A stretch of 64,000 nucleotides of DNA from contig JAKLFE010000004.1 of assembly GCA_022711355.1 (NCBI GenBank), forward strand, positions 56,199 to 120,198. The letters run 5' to 3'. Source of the stretch: Spirochaetota bacterium (GTDB lineage Bacteria; Spirochaetota; Spirochaetia; Treponematales; Rectinemataceae). The position numbers and the translations under genes were made by a program. The notes below the pieces were generated by a model. It did not search any database and was not told the DNA's origin. It saw only the letters and a list, made by a program, of their open reading frames with translations. How positions within the stretch are numbered: position 1 is the first letter of the stretch; the number at the start of each line of letters is the position of its first letter. This document shows positions 19,208 to 27,387 of the stretch, in pieces.

Positions 19208-20545
19208 TCACGAGTACTCCGGCAGGAAATCCCTGTGGGCCTCGAACAGATCGTCGCACATCGCGCGGATGTCCTCGAGGGAGAGCTCGGCCGCCGCGTG
19301 CGGGTCGAGGTAGGCCGCCTGGTAGACGAGGTCGCGCTTTCGCGCCAGGGCCGCCTCGACCGCGAGGAGCTGGACGTTGACGTTCGTCATGTTGAGGGCG
19401 GCGCATTGGGTCGGCAGGCGGCCCGCATAGCAGCCCTGGACCCCGTTGCGGTCCACGAGGCAAGGCACTTCCACGACCGCCTCGGCCGGCAGGTTCGGGA
19501 TGAGGCCCTTGTTCAGCACGTTGCCGTGGATCCGGTACGGGACCCCGGTGACCGCCGCCTCCATGATGTAGGCGCCGTATTCCTTGGTCTTCTCGTGCCT
19601 GAGCTCGGCGTTGTGCACGATCTCGTCGCGGCGCTTTTCCCAGTTGGCGATCTGGCGGACGCAGCGCCTGGGGTACTCGTCCAGGGGGATGTTGAACTCC
19701 TCGATGAACTGGGGGTAGCGCGACTTGATCCAGTAGGGCGTGTACTCGGCGTTGTGCTCCGAGCTCTCCGTGACGTAGTAGCCGAAGTGCCGCATGATCT
19801 CGAAGCGGACCATGTCGCCGTGCTTCTCGGCCCCGGGCTTCCGGGCCGCCTCGTTCTTGGCCGCGGCGCGGCGCCTGATCTCGGGGTAGAGGTCGCGGCC
19901 GCCCGACTCGATCTCGAGGAGCCAGGCCATGTGGTTGATGCCGGCTATCTTCCAGCGGGTCGCCTCCGGGTCCTCGGCCATGCCGAGGCTCTTGAGGAGG
20001 TCGGGCACGCAGCTCTGCACCGAATGGCAGAGTCCCACGCTGCGGACGGCGCTTCCGCGGAGCATGCCCCCCGTGACGATGGCCATGGGGTTCGTGTAGT
20101 TGAGGAGCCAGGCCTCGGGGCAGACCGCCTCCATGTCCCGCGCGACGCCGAGCATGACCTCGACCGTCCGCAGGCCCCGGAACACCCCGCCCACGCCGAG
20201 GGTGTCGGCTATCGTCTGCCTGAGGCCGTATTTCTTGGGTATCTCGAAATCGACCACGGTGGAAGGCTCGTAGCCGCCCACCTGGATGGCGTTGATGACG
20301 AAGCTCGCGTCCTTGAGGGCCTCGCGGCGCTGCGGGACGCCCAAGTGGGCGCTCACCCTGGCCTTCCCGCCGTTGACCGTGCGGTTCAGGGTCTCGATCA
20401 TGCGCCTGGATTCCTCCAGGCGCTTTTGGTCGATGTCGTAGAGCGCGATCTGCGCCTCGGAAAGGGCCGGCGTGAGGAGCGAGTCCCCGAGGATATTTTT
20501 GGCGAATATGGTGCTGCCGGCGCCAAGGAAGGTGATCTTGAGCAT
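19208..20545 (-). CDS. family 4 glycoside hydrolase (alpha-galactosidase/alpha-glucosidase type)
   Basis: 445 residues. The GH4 N-terminal NAD-binding start is MLKITFLGAGSTIFAKN, and the family landmarks are INAIQVGGYE, LNYTNPMA, the metal-site GLCHSVQ and NHMAWLLEIE. GH4 enzymes hydrolyse glycosides by NAD+- and Mn2+-dependent redox elimination in the cytoplasm. CHSVQ is the variant seen in MelA-like alpha-galactosidases and related alpha-glucosidases, so the exact substrate is uncertain. The start has GAGGAGGTTCGTCGC before the ATG. No transporter gene is adjacent. Confidence 0.9.
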   Translation of the reverse strand: MLKITFLGAGSTIFAKNILGDSLLTPALSEAQIALYDIDQKRLEESRRMIETLNRTVNGGKARVSAHLGVPQRREALKDASFVINAIQVGGYEPSTVVDFEIPKKYGLRQTIADTLGVGGVFRGLRTVEVMLGVARDMEAVCPEAWLLNYTNPMAIVTGGMLRGSAVRSVGLCHSVQSCVPDLLKSLGMAEDPEATRWKIAGINHMAWLLEIESGGRDLYPEIRRRAAAKNEAARKPGAEKHGDMVRFEIMRHFGYYVTESSEHNAEYTPYWIKSRYPQFIEEFNIPLDEYPRRCVRQIANWEKRRDEIVHNAELRHEKTKEYGAYIMEAAVTGVPYRIHGNVLNKGLIPNLPAEAVVEVPCLVDRNGVQGCYAGRLPTQCAALNMTNVNVQLLAVEAALARKRDLVYQAAYLDPHAAAELSLEDIRAMCDDLFEAHRDFLPEYS

Positions 20546-20615
20546 GCGACGAACCTCCTCGCGTCGCCGGCTATCATGGCATCGGAGCCGGGCTATGAGA
20601 AGGGGGAGCCCGGGG

Positions 20616-20652
20616 GGCCTTTACGCGGGCCGCCGCGCGGCCTTTACGCGGG
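20616..20652 (+). repeat. 14-bp direct repeat in the rsmE promoter
   Basis: GGCCTTTACGCGGG occurs at 20616-20629 and again at 20639-20652, 23 bp apart. The second copy contains the -35 TTTACG of the rsmE promoter. Confidence 0.6.
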
Positions 20653-20672
20653 GCCGGCCCGCGGAGTAGCCT
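20643..20672 (+). promoter_or_regulatory. probable leaderless promoter of rsmE
   Basis: TTTACG (20643-20648), an 18-nt spacer and TAGCCT (20667-20672), ending 7 nt before the GTG at 20680 and 13 nt before the ATG at 20686. Confidence 0.45.
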
Positions 20673-20679
20673 TAGGCCC

Positions 20680-21429
20680 GTGAACATGGTCATCCTCGAG
20701 CCCGGCGAGTCCGGCGCGCGGCTCCCCCGGAGCGACCGGCGCTGGGAGCATCTGAGGAAGGTGCTCCATAAAAAAGCCGGAGACCGGGTCTCGGCGGGCC
20801 TCGCCGTCGACGCTCCCTTCGGGCCTGCCCCCGGGGCGGTCGGCGAGGCCGCGCTGCGCGAGCTGGACGAGTCTGGCCTCGTCCTCGACTACGAAGGCTT
20901 CGCGGGAGCCGCGGGCGAGCCGGCCGAGCTCGCGCCCCTCGTCCTCGTCCTGGGCATGCCCAGGCCCATCCAGGCCAACCGGATACTCAAGGACCTCGCG
21001 AGCCTCGGGCTGGCCGAGATCCGCTTCGTGCGCACCGAGCTCGGCGAGAAGTCCTACGCGGAGAGCGATTTCTACCGCGAGCGCCGTTTCCGCTCGCCGC
21101 TGATCGAGGGGGCCGAGCAGGCGGCCAACCCGCGCCTGCCCCGGGTCAGCACGCACTGGAGCCTGGAGCGCTGCCTCGGCGGCCTGGGCGGGGCCGCCCG
21201 CATCCTCCTCCACCCCTACGGCGGCGCGCCCCTCCTGGGCTCCCTGGGCCGGCTCGAGCCGCCCCTCGTCCTGGCCGTGGGCAGCGAGCGGGGCTGGACC
21301 GAGGCCGAGCTCGCCGCGCTGCGCGACGGAGGCTTCGCGCCCGCCTCGCTCGGAGGCCGCATCCTGAAGACCGAGACCGCCGCCCTCGCGGCCTGCTCGA
21401 TGGCCCTGGGCAAGCTCGGCCTCATGTGA
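20680..21429 (+). CDS. rsmE: 16S rRNA (uracil-1498-N3)-methyltransferase RsmE
   Basis: 249 residues. An N-terminal PUA-like domain (RLPRSDRRWEHLRKVLHKKAGD) is followed by a SPOUT methyltransferase domain: LVLGMPRPIQANRILKDLASLG, RCLGGLGG and the trefoil-knot end VLAVGSERGWTEAEL and LGGRILKTETAALAA. It methylates U1498 of 16S rRNA using SAM. The usual GPEGG is GSERG here. The start could be the GTG at 20680 or the ATG at 20686; the promoter position favours the GTG. Confidence 0.9.
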   Translation: MNMVILEPGESGARLPRSDRRWEHLRKVLHKKAGDRVSAGLAVDAPFGPAPGAVGEAALRELDESGLVLDYEGFAGAAGEPAELAPLVLVLGMPRPIQANRILKDLASLGLAEIRFVRTELGEKSYAESDFYRERRFRSPLIEGAEQAANPRLPRVSTHWSLERCLGGLGGAARILLHPYGGAPLLGSLGRLEPPLVLAVGSERGWTEAELAALRDGGFAPASLGGRILKTETAALAACSMALGKLGLM

Positions 21430-21461
21430 GGCCTCGGGCGCCGGGCTATGGAAGGGCGGGC

Positions 21462-21500
21462 GCGGGAGGGGAACCTTTCCCGAAAGGCTCTCCCTCCCGC
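21462..21500. terminator. hairpin between rsmE and pepF
   Basis: Perfect 9-bp arms GCGGGAGGG (21462-21470) and CCCTCCCGC (21492-21500) enclose a second stem, CCTTTC/GAAAGG. It lies between convergent genes and has no T-run. Confidence 0.6.
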
Positions 21501-21511
21501 TCCGTCCCCCG

Positions 21512-23317
21512 CTACAGCTTGAGCAGCCGCTTGAGCTCTTTCGTATAACGCGCGAACTGCTCGCAGGCGGCCTGCACCGGCTCCCGGCTCGACATGTCCA
21601 CCCCCGCCACCTTGAGCGACTCGATCGGGTAGCGCGAGCCGCCGGAGCGCAGGAAGGCGAAGTAGTCCTCCACCTCCTTAGCGCCGCCGGACAGGACGCG
21701 CTCGGAGAGGGCGATGCTCGCGGAGATGCCGGTCGAGTACTTGTAGACGTAGAAGGCGTTGTAGAAGTGGGGGATGCGGAGGCACTCGAGGTCGCTCGCC
21801 TCCTCGAGGGCCATGATCGGCCCGAAGTACTTCTCGAGGAGCTCGCGGTACTCGCCGCGCAGGGCGTCGACGGTGAGGGGCTCGCCGGCCTCGAGCATCG
21901 CGTGGCTCCGGGCCTCGAACTCGGCGAACATGGTCTGCCGGAAGAGGGTGCCGACGAGGTCGTCGAGCTTCGAGTTCACGAGCGAGGCGCGCATCGCGTC
22001 GTCCTCGGCCCGATCGTAGAGATGGCGGAACACCAGCTGCTCGTTGAAGGTGCTCGCCACCTCGGCCTCGAAGATGGTGTAGCCGTAGGAGAGGAAGGGA
22101 TTGGAGCGGGCCGAGTACCAGGAGTGCATGGAGTGGCCGCCCTCGTGGGCCAGGGTGAAGACGTCGTGGATGACGTCCTCCTTGTAGTTCATGAGGATGT
22201 AGGGGTCGCCCGCGTAGCTGCCCGCGGAGAAGGCCCCGGAGCGCTTGCCCTTGTTCTCATACTTGTCCACCCAGCCGCCCTCGATGCCCGCGCGGAGGAC
22301 GGAGACGTACTGCTCGCCCAGGGGCGCCAGGGCCGCGCAGACGATCCGGATCGCCTCGGCGAAGCTGTGGCGCGATCGGGCCTCGGGCACGAAGGGCACG
22401 TAGACGTCGTAGTGGCGCAGCTCCGGAAGGCCGAGGGCCCGGGCCCGCAGCGCGTAGTACTCGTGCAGGCTCCCGAGGTTGTCGTTGACGGTGCCGACGA
22501 GGTTGTCGTAGACCGACTCGGGCACGTCGTCGGGGAAGAGGGCGGCGGCCCGGGAGGAGGGGTGCCTGCGCACCGTCGCCCGGTACTTGTCGAGCTTGAC
22601 CGAGCCCGCGTAGAGCTCGGCCAAGACGTTCTTGTGCGCGCCGTAGGCGGCGTAGAAGCGCTCGTAGGCCCGGCGGCGGAGATCGCGGTCGGGGTCGCGC
22701 ATGAAGGAGGAGAAGGTCGATTGGGAGAGGGGGCGGGGGCCGGAGGCCGTGTCCAGGCTCCCGAAGTCGAGATCGACGTTGGTGAGGACGGAGAAGGCCT
22801 CCTGGGGCGTGCCGGCCGACTCGGCCTGGAGGGCGAGGAGCCGCTCCTCCCGGTCGGAGAGGAGGTGGGGCTTCCAGCGCAGGGCCTTGCGGAGGAAGAC
22901 CGCGTAGTCCGCGAAGCGGGGCTCGGCGAGGCAGGAGTCGACCAGGACCTCGGGCAGGGACTGGATGGCCGGGAGGAGCCAGGACCAGGCGGCCTGGGCC
23001 TCGGTGGCCGCCATGACGTAGCGGGCGAAGCGGCCGCGGCCCTCGGCGTCGCCCTCGTCCTCGCTCTGGCGGAGGTTGGCGTAGTAGCCCAGGCGCTCGT
23101 CCAGGAGGCCGAACTCCGCGTGGAACTCGAGGGCGGCGAGGAGGCTGTCCGAGGAGGCGCCGATCGAGCCCTGGTAGCCGGGCACGCGGGGGATCATGTC
23201 CTTGAACGCTTCCAGGCCCCGCTCCCACTCCTCCGGCCCGGCGAAGAGGCTGGCGAGGTCCCAGCGGTCGCGCGCGGGGACTTCGGAGCGGAGCGGGATC
23301 TTGACGGCGTCGGTCAT
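21512..23317 (-). CDS. pepF: oligoendopeptidase F (M3 family)
   Basis: About 601 residues, the standard length. The zinc site HEGGH is in FTLAHEGGHSMHSWYS, and the third ligand lies in the following FEAEVASTFNEQL. The N-terminus RDRWDLASLFAGPEEW is characteristic. It is a cytoplasmic zinc endopeptidase that trims peptides of roughly 7-17 residues. The ATG at 23317 follows GAGGAGGAATAC, overruling an in-frame ATG at 23344. Upstream lies an unusual array of four 21-23 bp repeats. Confidence 0.95.
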   Translation of the reverse strand: MTDAVKIPLRSEVPARDRWDLASLFAGPEEWERGLEAFKDMIPRVPGYQGSIGASSDSLLAALEFHAEFGLLDERLGYYANLRQSEDEGDAEGRGRFARYVMAATEAQAAWSWLLPAIQSLPEVLVDSCLAEPRFADYAVFLRKALRWKPHLLSDREERLLALQAESAGTPQEAFSVLTNVDLDFGSLDTASGPRPLSQSTFSSFMRDPDRDLRRRAYERFYAAYGAHKNVLAELYAGSVKLDKYRATVRRHPSSRAAALFPDDVPESVYDNLVGTVNDNLGSLHEYYALRARALGLPELRHYDVYVPFVPEARSRHSFAEAIRIVCAALAPLGEQYVSVLRAGIEGGWVDKYENKGKRSGAFSAGSYAGDPYILMNYKEDVIHDVFTLAHEGGHSMHSWYSARSNPFLSYGYTIFEAEVASTFNEQLVFRHLYDRAEDDAMRASLVNSKLDDLVGTLFRQTMFAEFEARSHAMLEAGEPLTVDALRGEYRELLEKYFGPIMALEEASDLECLRIPHFYNAFYVYKYSTGISASIALSERVLSGGAKEVEDYFAFLRSGGSRYPIESLKVAGVDMSSREPVQAACEQFARYTKELKRLLKL

Positions 23318-23350
23318 GTATTCCTCCTCAGGAATCGGGGGCATCAGGGG

Positions 23351-23440
23351 GACTGCCTCGAAGCTTCTAGGGACTGCCTCGAAGCCTGTTGTCGGGCCGC
23401 CTCGAAGACAGTTGCCGGGCTGCCTCGAAGACTGTTGGCG
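23351..23440. repeat. four-unit direct repeat with core GCCTCGAAG, spaced 21-23 bp
   Basis: The core GCCTCGAAG, mostly preceded by CTG or a variant, occurs at 23355-23363, 23376-23384, 23399-23407 and 23422-23430. Start-to-start spacing is 21, 23 and 23 bp, about two helical turns. A diverged inverted copy (CCTTCGGAGGCAG, 23463-23475) follows. The array lies between the pepF start and the next gene end, in the likely pepF promoter region. A single related copy lies at 60571-60590. Confidence 0.8.
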
Positions 23441-23529
23441 GCGGCCCGGGCGGCAAAGGCCGCCTTCGGAGGCAGTATAGCCGGAAGGAAGGGGCCGTGG
23501 CGACCGATCGCCGCCGGGGCCGGCGCTGA

Positions 23530-24351
23530 TCAGCGCGCCGGCGCCGGGGAGAGCTCGGCGGCCAGGGCGTCGAGGAAGGAGGCCACGAGGGCGAAGGCGG
23601 CGCTCTCGGCGAGCTCGGGCCCGTCGCCGGGGCCGTGGAGGTAGTCCCAGGTGGCCGGGCGGCCGCCCCTTGCCAGGACCTCGAGCTCGGCGGCGGGGAG
23701 GAGGCTCAGGGTGAGGGCGCCGAGGCCCCCGAGGGCGAGGCCGAGGTCGTCGGACCAGGGCAGGGGGCAGAGGCGCGGCTTCTCCAACCGGGCCCGGGAA
23801 GCCGCGGCGATGGCCAGGGCGACGAGGGCCCCGTGGGCGGCGGCGGCCGGCGAGGCGGCGAGGCCGTTCCGCTCGAAGAGCAGGGCCGGGGAGGAGGAGA
23901 GCAGGAGGCGGTCGCCCCGCCCCGTCACGTCGAGGACGAGGACGGGCGGGAAGAGGCCCTCCGAGCAGCCCTCGCCGAGGGAGCGGAGGGCCTGGGCGAG
24001 GGCGAAGGAGCCCTGCCCCGCCGCCCCGGAGGAAGCGGGCGCCTCCTCGCCGTCGGTGAAGAGGAAGAGCAGGGGCGGCCCGCCCGAGGCGGGGCAGCGG
24101 GCGGCGAAGTCGGCGAGCTGGAGGCAGGCGCAGGAATTGTCCAGGATTCCCGGGCTGCCGGGGAAGCGGTCGTAGTGGGCCGCGAGGGCGAGGCGGGGCA
24201 GGCCCGAGCCCCTGCGGAGCGCCACGTGGGTGGCGGCCCCGGTCTTGAGCAGCGTGTAGGGGAGGGAGCGGGAGTCGAGGAGGCCGCGGAGGGCGGGCAG
24301 GCGCCCGGTCCCCGGCCTGACGAAGCGGCCCTCCTCTCCCGTGAAGCGCAG
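23530..24351 (-). CDS. M28-like zinc aminopeptidase family protein, non-ATG start
   Basis: The frame shows the M28 metal set: AHYDRFPGSPGILDNS (His, then Asp), FTDGEE (catalytic and metal Glu), LDVTG and a late His in YLHGPGDGPE. M28 enzymes are two-zinc aminopeptidases. No signal peptide is seen. The first ATG/GTG-type start is a GTG at 24225, yet the preceding 40 codons (FTGEEGRFVRPG..., SLPYTLLKTGAATH) look coding and match the N-terminal layout of the family. The frame closes at the LacI stop TAG (24361-24363). A CTG at 24349-24351, six bases after AGGAGA, is my preferred start (273 residues). Probably cotranscribed with lacI. Confidence 0.65.
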   Translation of the reverse strand: MRFTGEEGRFVRPGTGRLPALRGLLDSRSLPYTLLKTGAATHVALRRGSGLPRLALAAHYDRFPGSPGILDNSCACLQLADFAARCPASGGPPLLFLFTDGEEAPASSGAAGQGSFALAQALRSLGEGCSEGLFPPVLVLDVTGRGDRLLLSSSPALLFERNGLAASPAAAAHGALVALAIAAASRARLEKPRLCPLPWSDDLGLALGGLGALTLSLLPAAELEVLARGGRPATWDYLHGPGDGPELAESAAFALVASFLDALAAELSPAPAR

Positions 24352-24360
24352 GCTCTTCTC

Positions 24361-25470
24361 CTACTCGGCCCAGCCGAGGGCCTGGGCCCGGGGAGCGGGG
24401 TGCAGTCCGCTCGCCTCCGAGGCGGGGGGTGGGGCGGCGAGGGAGCCGCGGAAGGAGAGGCTCGCCTCCAGCCTGCGATGGGCGACGGGCTTGCCCTCGA
24501 GCAGGGCCAGGACGAGGTCGGCCGCGGCCGCCCCCTTCTCGCGGCCGGGCTGCCGGAGGCTGGTCAGGGGGGGCCGGGCGAGGGCCGCGGCCGGTATATC
24601 GTCGAAGCCGACGACGCTGAGGTCCTCGGGTATGCGGAGGCCGAGCTTCCGGCAGGCCTCGTAGGCCCCGAGGGCGACGATGTCGGCCATCGCGACGAGG
24701 GCCGTCGGGCCTTCCGGGCCGCCGCGCCGCGCGGATAGCAGGGCGGCGGCGGCCGCCGCCCCCCCCTCGAGGGAGCCCTCGGCGGGGCGGACCTCGATCG
24801 TCGGGGAGTCCAGGCCGAGGCCCGCCTCGGCCAGGGCCCGCGCGAAGCCGGCGAGGCGGCGGTCCCGGGCCGCCGAGGAGCTCGAGCCCGGCAGGCCGAT
24901 GGCCTCGGGCCTGAGGGAGAGGACGGCGACGCGGCGGTGCCCCAGCTCGAGCACCCTCCGCATCAGCTCGTAGGCGGCGAGCTCGTCGTCGATGCCCACG
25001 TTGACCGTCGACTCGGAATCCTCCCCGTCGATGGTGACGAAGGGCAGGTGGCGCAGATGGAGGAGCTCGACTACCTCGTGGCCGGGCCCGACCCCGATGG
25101 TGATGAGGCCGTCGACGAAGGCGCGGCGGGCGGCCTCGAGGAGGCGGCCCTTGACCGGGGGCAGGACCGTGAGGGAGAGCTCGCGCGACTCGCAGCTCTC
25201 GCCGATGCCGCGGACGATCTCGCAGAGGTAGGGGTTGCGGAAGGCCTCGGTGATGGGCTGGGGGAGGAGGAGGCCGAGGGCGCCCAGGCGCTTGGTCGTG
25301 AGGGTCCTCGCCACCGGGTCGGGCACGTAGCCGAGCTCGTCGACGACGGCCATGACGCGCAGGCGGGTGGCCTCGGAGATCCGCGAGGGATCGTTGAGCG
25401 CGAAGGAGACGGTCGTCTTGGAGACGCCGGCGCGCTCGGCGATGTCCCTGATCGTGGCCCGCATCCTCAT
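24361..25470 (-). CDS. LacI family transcriptional regulator
   Basis: About 369 residues. The helix-turn-helix ATIRDIAERAGVSKTTVSFALN is N-terminal, followed by the hinge VPDPVARTLTTKR and a periplasmic-binding-like sensor domain ending with IPEDLSVVGFDDIPAAALARPPLTSLRQP. Such proteins repress sugar genes and release DNA on binding a ligand. It is divergent from the nucleoside kinase gene and upstream of the M28-like gene. The target is not evident, though GH4 and the peptide transporter are close. ATG codons at 25470 and 25464 are both possible starts. Confidence 0.9.
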   Translation of the reverse strand: MRMRATIRDIAERAGVSKTTVSFALNDPSRISEATRLRVMAVVDELGYVPDPVARTLTTKRLGALGLLLPQPITEAFRNPYLCEIVRGIGESCESRELSLTVLPPVKGRLLEAARRAFVDGLITIGVGPGHEVVELLHLRHLPFVTIDGEDSESTVNVGIDDELAAYELMRRVLELGHRRVAVLSLRPEAIGLPGSSSSAARDRRLAGFARALAEAGLGLDSPTIEVRPAEGSLEGGAAAAAALLSARRGGPEGPTALVAMADIVALGAYEACRKLGLRIPEDLSVVGFDDIPAAALARPPLTSLRQPGREKGAAAADLVLALLEGKPVAHRRLEASLSFRGSLAAPPPASEASGLHPAPRAQALGWAE

Positions 25471-25609
25471 CTCCCCCTCAGGTGGGCCAGTCTACTCCCG
25501 GGGAGGGGGCCGGTCAATCGGAGGCGGGGCCCGCTCGCGCCGCGGAATCGGCCTACTCAACTCGCCCGCGATAAGCTACTCTTTTATCCGCATGGAAGGA
25601 GCGGAAACC

Positions 25610-27265
25610 ATGAAGCAGATAAAAGTGACCTACGCGAACGGTTCCTCGGAAGCCTATCCGGCCGGGGTCAAGGCCCAGGACGCCATCGGGCGCATGGGCC
25701 CCTTGGAATGGCCCCTGGCGGCCGTCCTCGTGAACAACGAGCTTAAGCCCCTCGACGCCGAGCTCCTCGCCGACTGCGCGGTCGAGCCGGTCACCATAGC
25801 CACGTCCCAGGGCGCGACGACCTACCGGCGCTCCCTCTGCTTCCTCCTCGCCATCGCGGCGAGGGAGCTCGATCCCGGCCGCCGCCTCGTCGCGGGGATG
25901 TCCATCGGCACGGGCTTCTACCACTTCTTCGACGACGACAAGGGCATGGGCGAGGACGAGGTCCTGAGGCTCGAGGCCCGGATGCGGGAGCTCGTCGAGC
26001 GGGACAGCCCCATCTCCGTGGAATGGCGCTCCTGGGCCGACGCGGTGGAGTACTTCCGCCGGAGCTCCCAGCCCGACACCCTCCTGCTGCTCGAGCACCT
26101 CAACGACGCGATCATCCCCTTGAACGAGTGCGCGGGCTTCCGCGACCTCCACGTGGCCCCCCTCGTGCCCTCGACGGGGGTGCTCAAGACCTTCGAGCTC
26201 CGCCCCTACCGCGGCGGGCTCCTCCTGCGCTATCCCCACAAGGAGGAGCCGGACAAGATCCGGCCCTTCGAGGACGATCCCGTCCTCTACTCCATCGCCA
26301 AGGAGACGCGCGAGCGCTCCCGCGTCCTCGGGGTCTCCTCCGTGGGCGCGCTCAACCGCGTCAACGGCTCGAAGGGCATCAAGGACTACATCCAGGTGGC
26401 CGAGGCCCTCCAGAACAAGAAGATCGCGGGGATCGCGGACCAGGTGGCCGCCCGCTCGGGGAGCGTCAAGGTCGTCCTCATAGCCGGGCCCTCGAGCTCG
26501 GGCAAGACGACGACCTGCAAGAAGCTCTCCATCCAGCTCAAGGTGATGGGCTTCGATCCCGTGGCAATATCCCTGGACGACTACTTCGTGGACCGCGAGC
26601 GCACGCCCAGGGACGAGAGCGGCGAGTACGACTTCGAGTGCCTCGAGGCCCTCGACGTCGAGTACCTGAACGACCAGCTCGTCTCCCTCTTCGAGGGCGG
26701 GGAGATCGAGCTCCCCCTCTTCGACTTCAAGTCCGGCTCGCGCAGGGCCTCGGGCAGGAAGCTGCGCCTCGGCGAGCGGAGCCTCCTCGTGATGGAGGGC
26801 ATCCACGGCCTCAACGATCGCCTAACGCCCCGCATACCCCGCGAGTCCAAGTTCAAGGTCTACGTGAGCGCCCTCACCCAGCTCAACCTCGACGACCACA
26901 ACCGCGTGAGCACAACCGACAACCGCCTCCTGCGCCGCATGGTCCGCGACTACAACTTCCGCGGCCACTCGGCCCAGGCCACGCTCAAGATGTGGCCGAG
27001 CGTGGGCCGCGGCGAGCGCAGGCACATCTTCCCCTTCCAGAACTCGGCCGACGCCGCCTTCAACTCGGCCCTCGACTACGAGCTCGGGGTCCTCAAGATC
27101 TACGCGGAGCCCCTCCTGCGCACGGTCAAGCCGACCGCCGCGGAGTACTCCGAGGCGAGGCGGCTCCAGGCCTTCCTCGACGCCTTCGCGCCCATACCGG
27201 CCCAGAGCGTCCCCCGCGACAGCATCCTCAGGGAGTTCATAGGCGACAGCGAGTTCAAGTATTGA
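25610..27265 (+). CDS. nucleoside (uridine-like) kinase with TGS-like N-terminal region
   Basis: 551 residues. The N-terminal 60 residues (QIKVTYANGSSEAYPAGVKAQDAI) resemble a TGS domain. The next part (TTYRRSLCFLLAIAARELDPG) resembles the threonyl-tRNA synthetase second additional domain. A P-loop kinase follows: VVLIAGPSSSGKTTTCKKL, SLDDYFVDRERTPRDESGEYDFECLEALD and LLVMEGIHGLND, as in uridine kinase/phosphoribulokinase. This fusion is known from Thermotogae, Spirochaetes and Clostridia. It likely phosphorylates a nucleoside; the substrate is unknown. The ATG at 25610 follows AAGGAGCGGAAACC. Confidence 0.85.
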   Translation: MKQIKVTYANGSSEAYPAGVKAQDAIGRMGPLEWPLAAVLVNNELKPLDAELLADCAVEPVTIATSQGATTYRRSLCFLLAIAARELDPGRRLVAGMSIGTGFYHFFDDDKGMGEDEVLRLEARMRELVERDSPISVEWRSWADAVEYFRRSSQPDTLLLLEHLNDAIIPLNECAGFRDLHVAPLVPSTGVLKTFELRPYRGGLLLRYPHKEEPDKIRPFEDDPVLYSIAKETRERSRVLGVSSVGALNRVNGSKGIKDYIQVAEALQNKKIAGIADQVAARSGSVKVVLIAGPSSSGKTTTCKKLSIQLKVMGFDPVAISLDDYFVDRERTPRDESGEYDFECLEALDVEYLNDQLVSLFEGGEIELPLFDFKSGSRRASGRKLRLGERSLLVMEGIHGLNDRLTPRIPRESKFKVYVSALTQLNLDDHNRVSTTDNRLLRRMVRDYNFRGHSAQATLKMWPSVGRGERRHIFPFQNSADAAFNSALDYELGVLKIYAEPLLRTVKPTAAEYSEARRLQAFLDAFAPIPAQSVPRDSILREFIGDSEFKY

Positions 27266-27279
27266 GCCCGACGGAATCC

Positions 27280-27295
27280 GTGCATAAAGATGCAC
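27280..27295. repeat. short perfect hairpin after the nucleoside kinase gene
   Basis: GTGCAT-AAAG-ATGCAC, extended by one C-G pair outside, 14 bp after the kinase stop. No T-run follows, so it may be an operator or a weak terminator rather than a full terminator. Confidence 0.45.
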
Positions 27296-27318
27296 GCGGG
27301 GCGCCGGGGCGGCGGAGC

Positions 27319-27347
27319 TTTACAACGCCTCGCGCCTTCGCCAGAAT
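27319..27347 (+). promoter_or_regulatory. probable promoter of the peptide transporter operon
   Basis: TTTACA (27319-27324), a 17-nt spacer and CAGAAT (27342-27347). The predicted leader of about 34 nt contains the strong Shine-Dalgarno AAAGGAGG. Confidence 0.5.
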
Positions 27348-27387
27348 AAGGTCTCCAGATAGAGCTCCATTTCCAAAGGAGGTTTCG

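Noticed and set aside
23351..23475. The GCCTCGAAG array as a CRISPR.
   Set aside because: Units recur every 21-23 bp, leaving only about 10-12 bp between cores, too short for spacers, and no cas genes are present.
26023..27387. Upstream open extension of the peptide binding-protein frame into the nucleoside kinase gene.
   Set aside because: The ATG at 27388 has a strong Shine-Dalgarno and begins a lipoprotein signal peptide; the extension is a shadow of the kinase gene.
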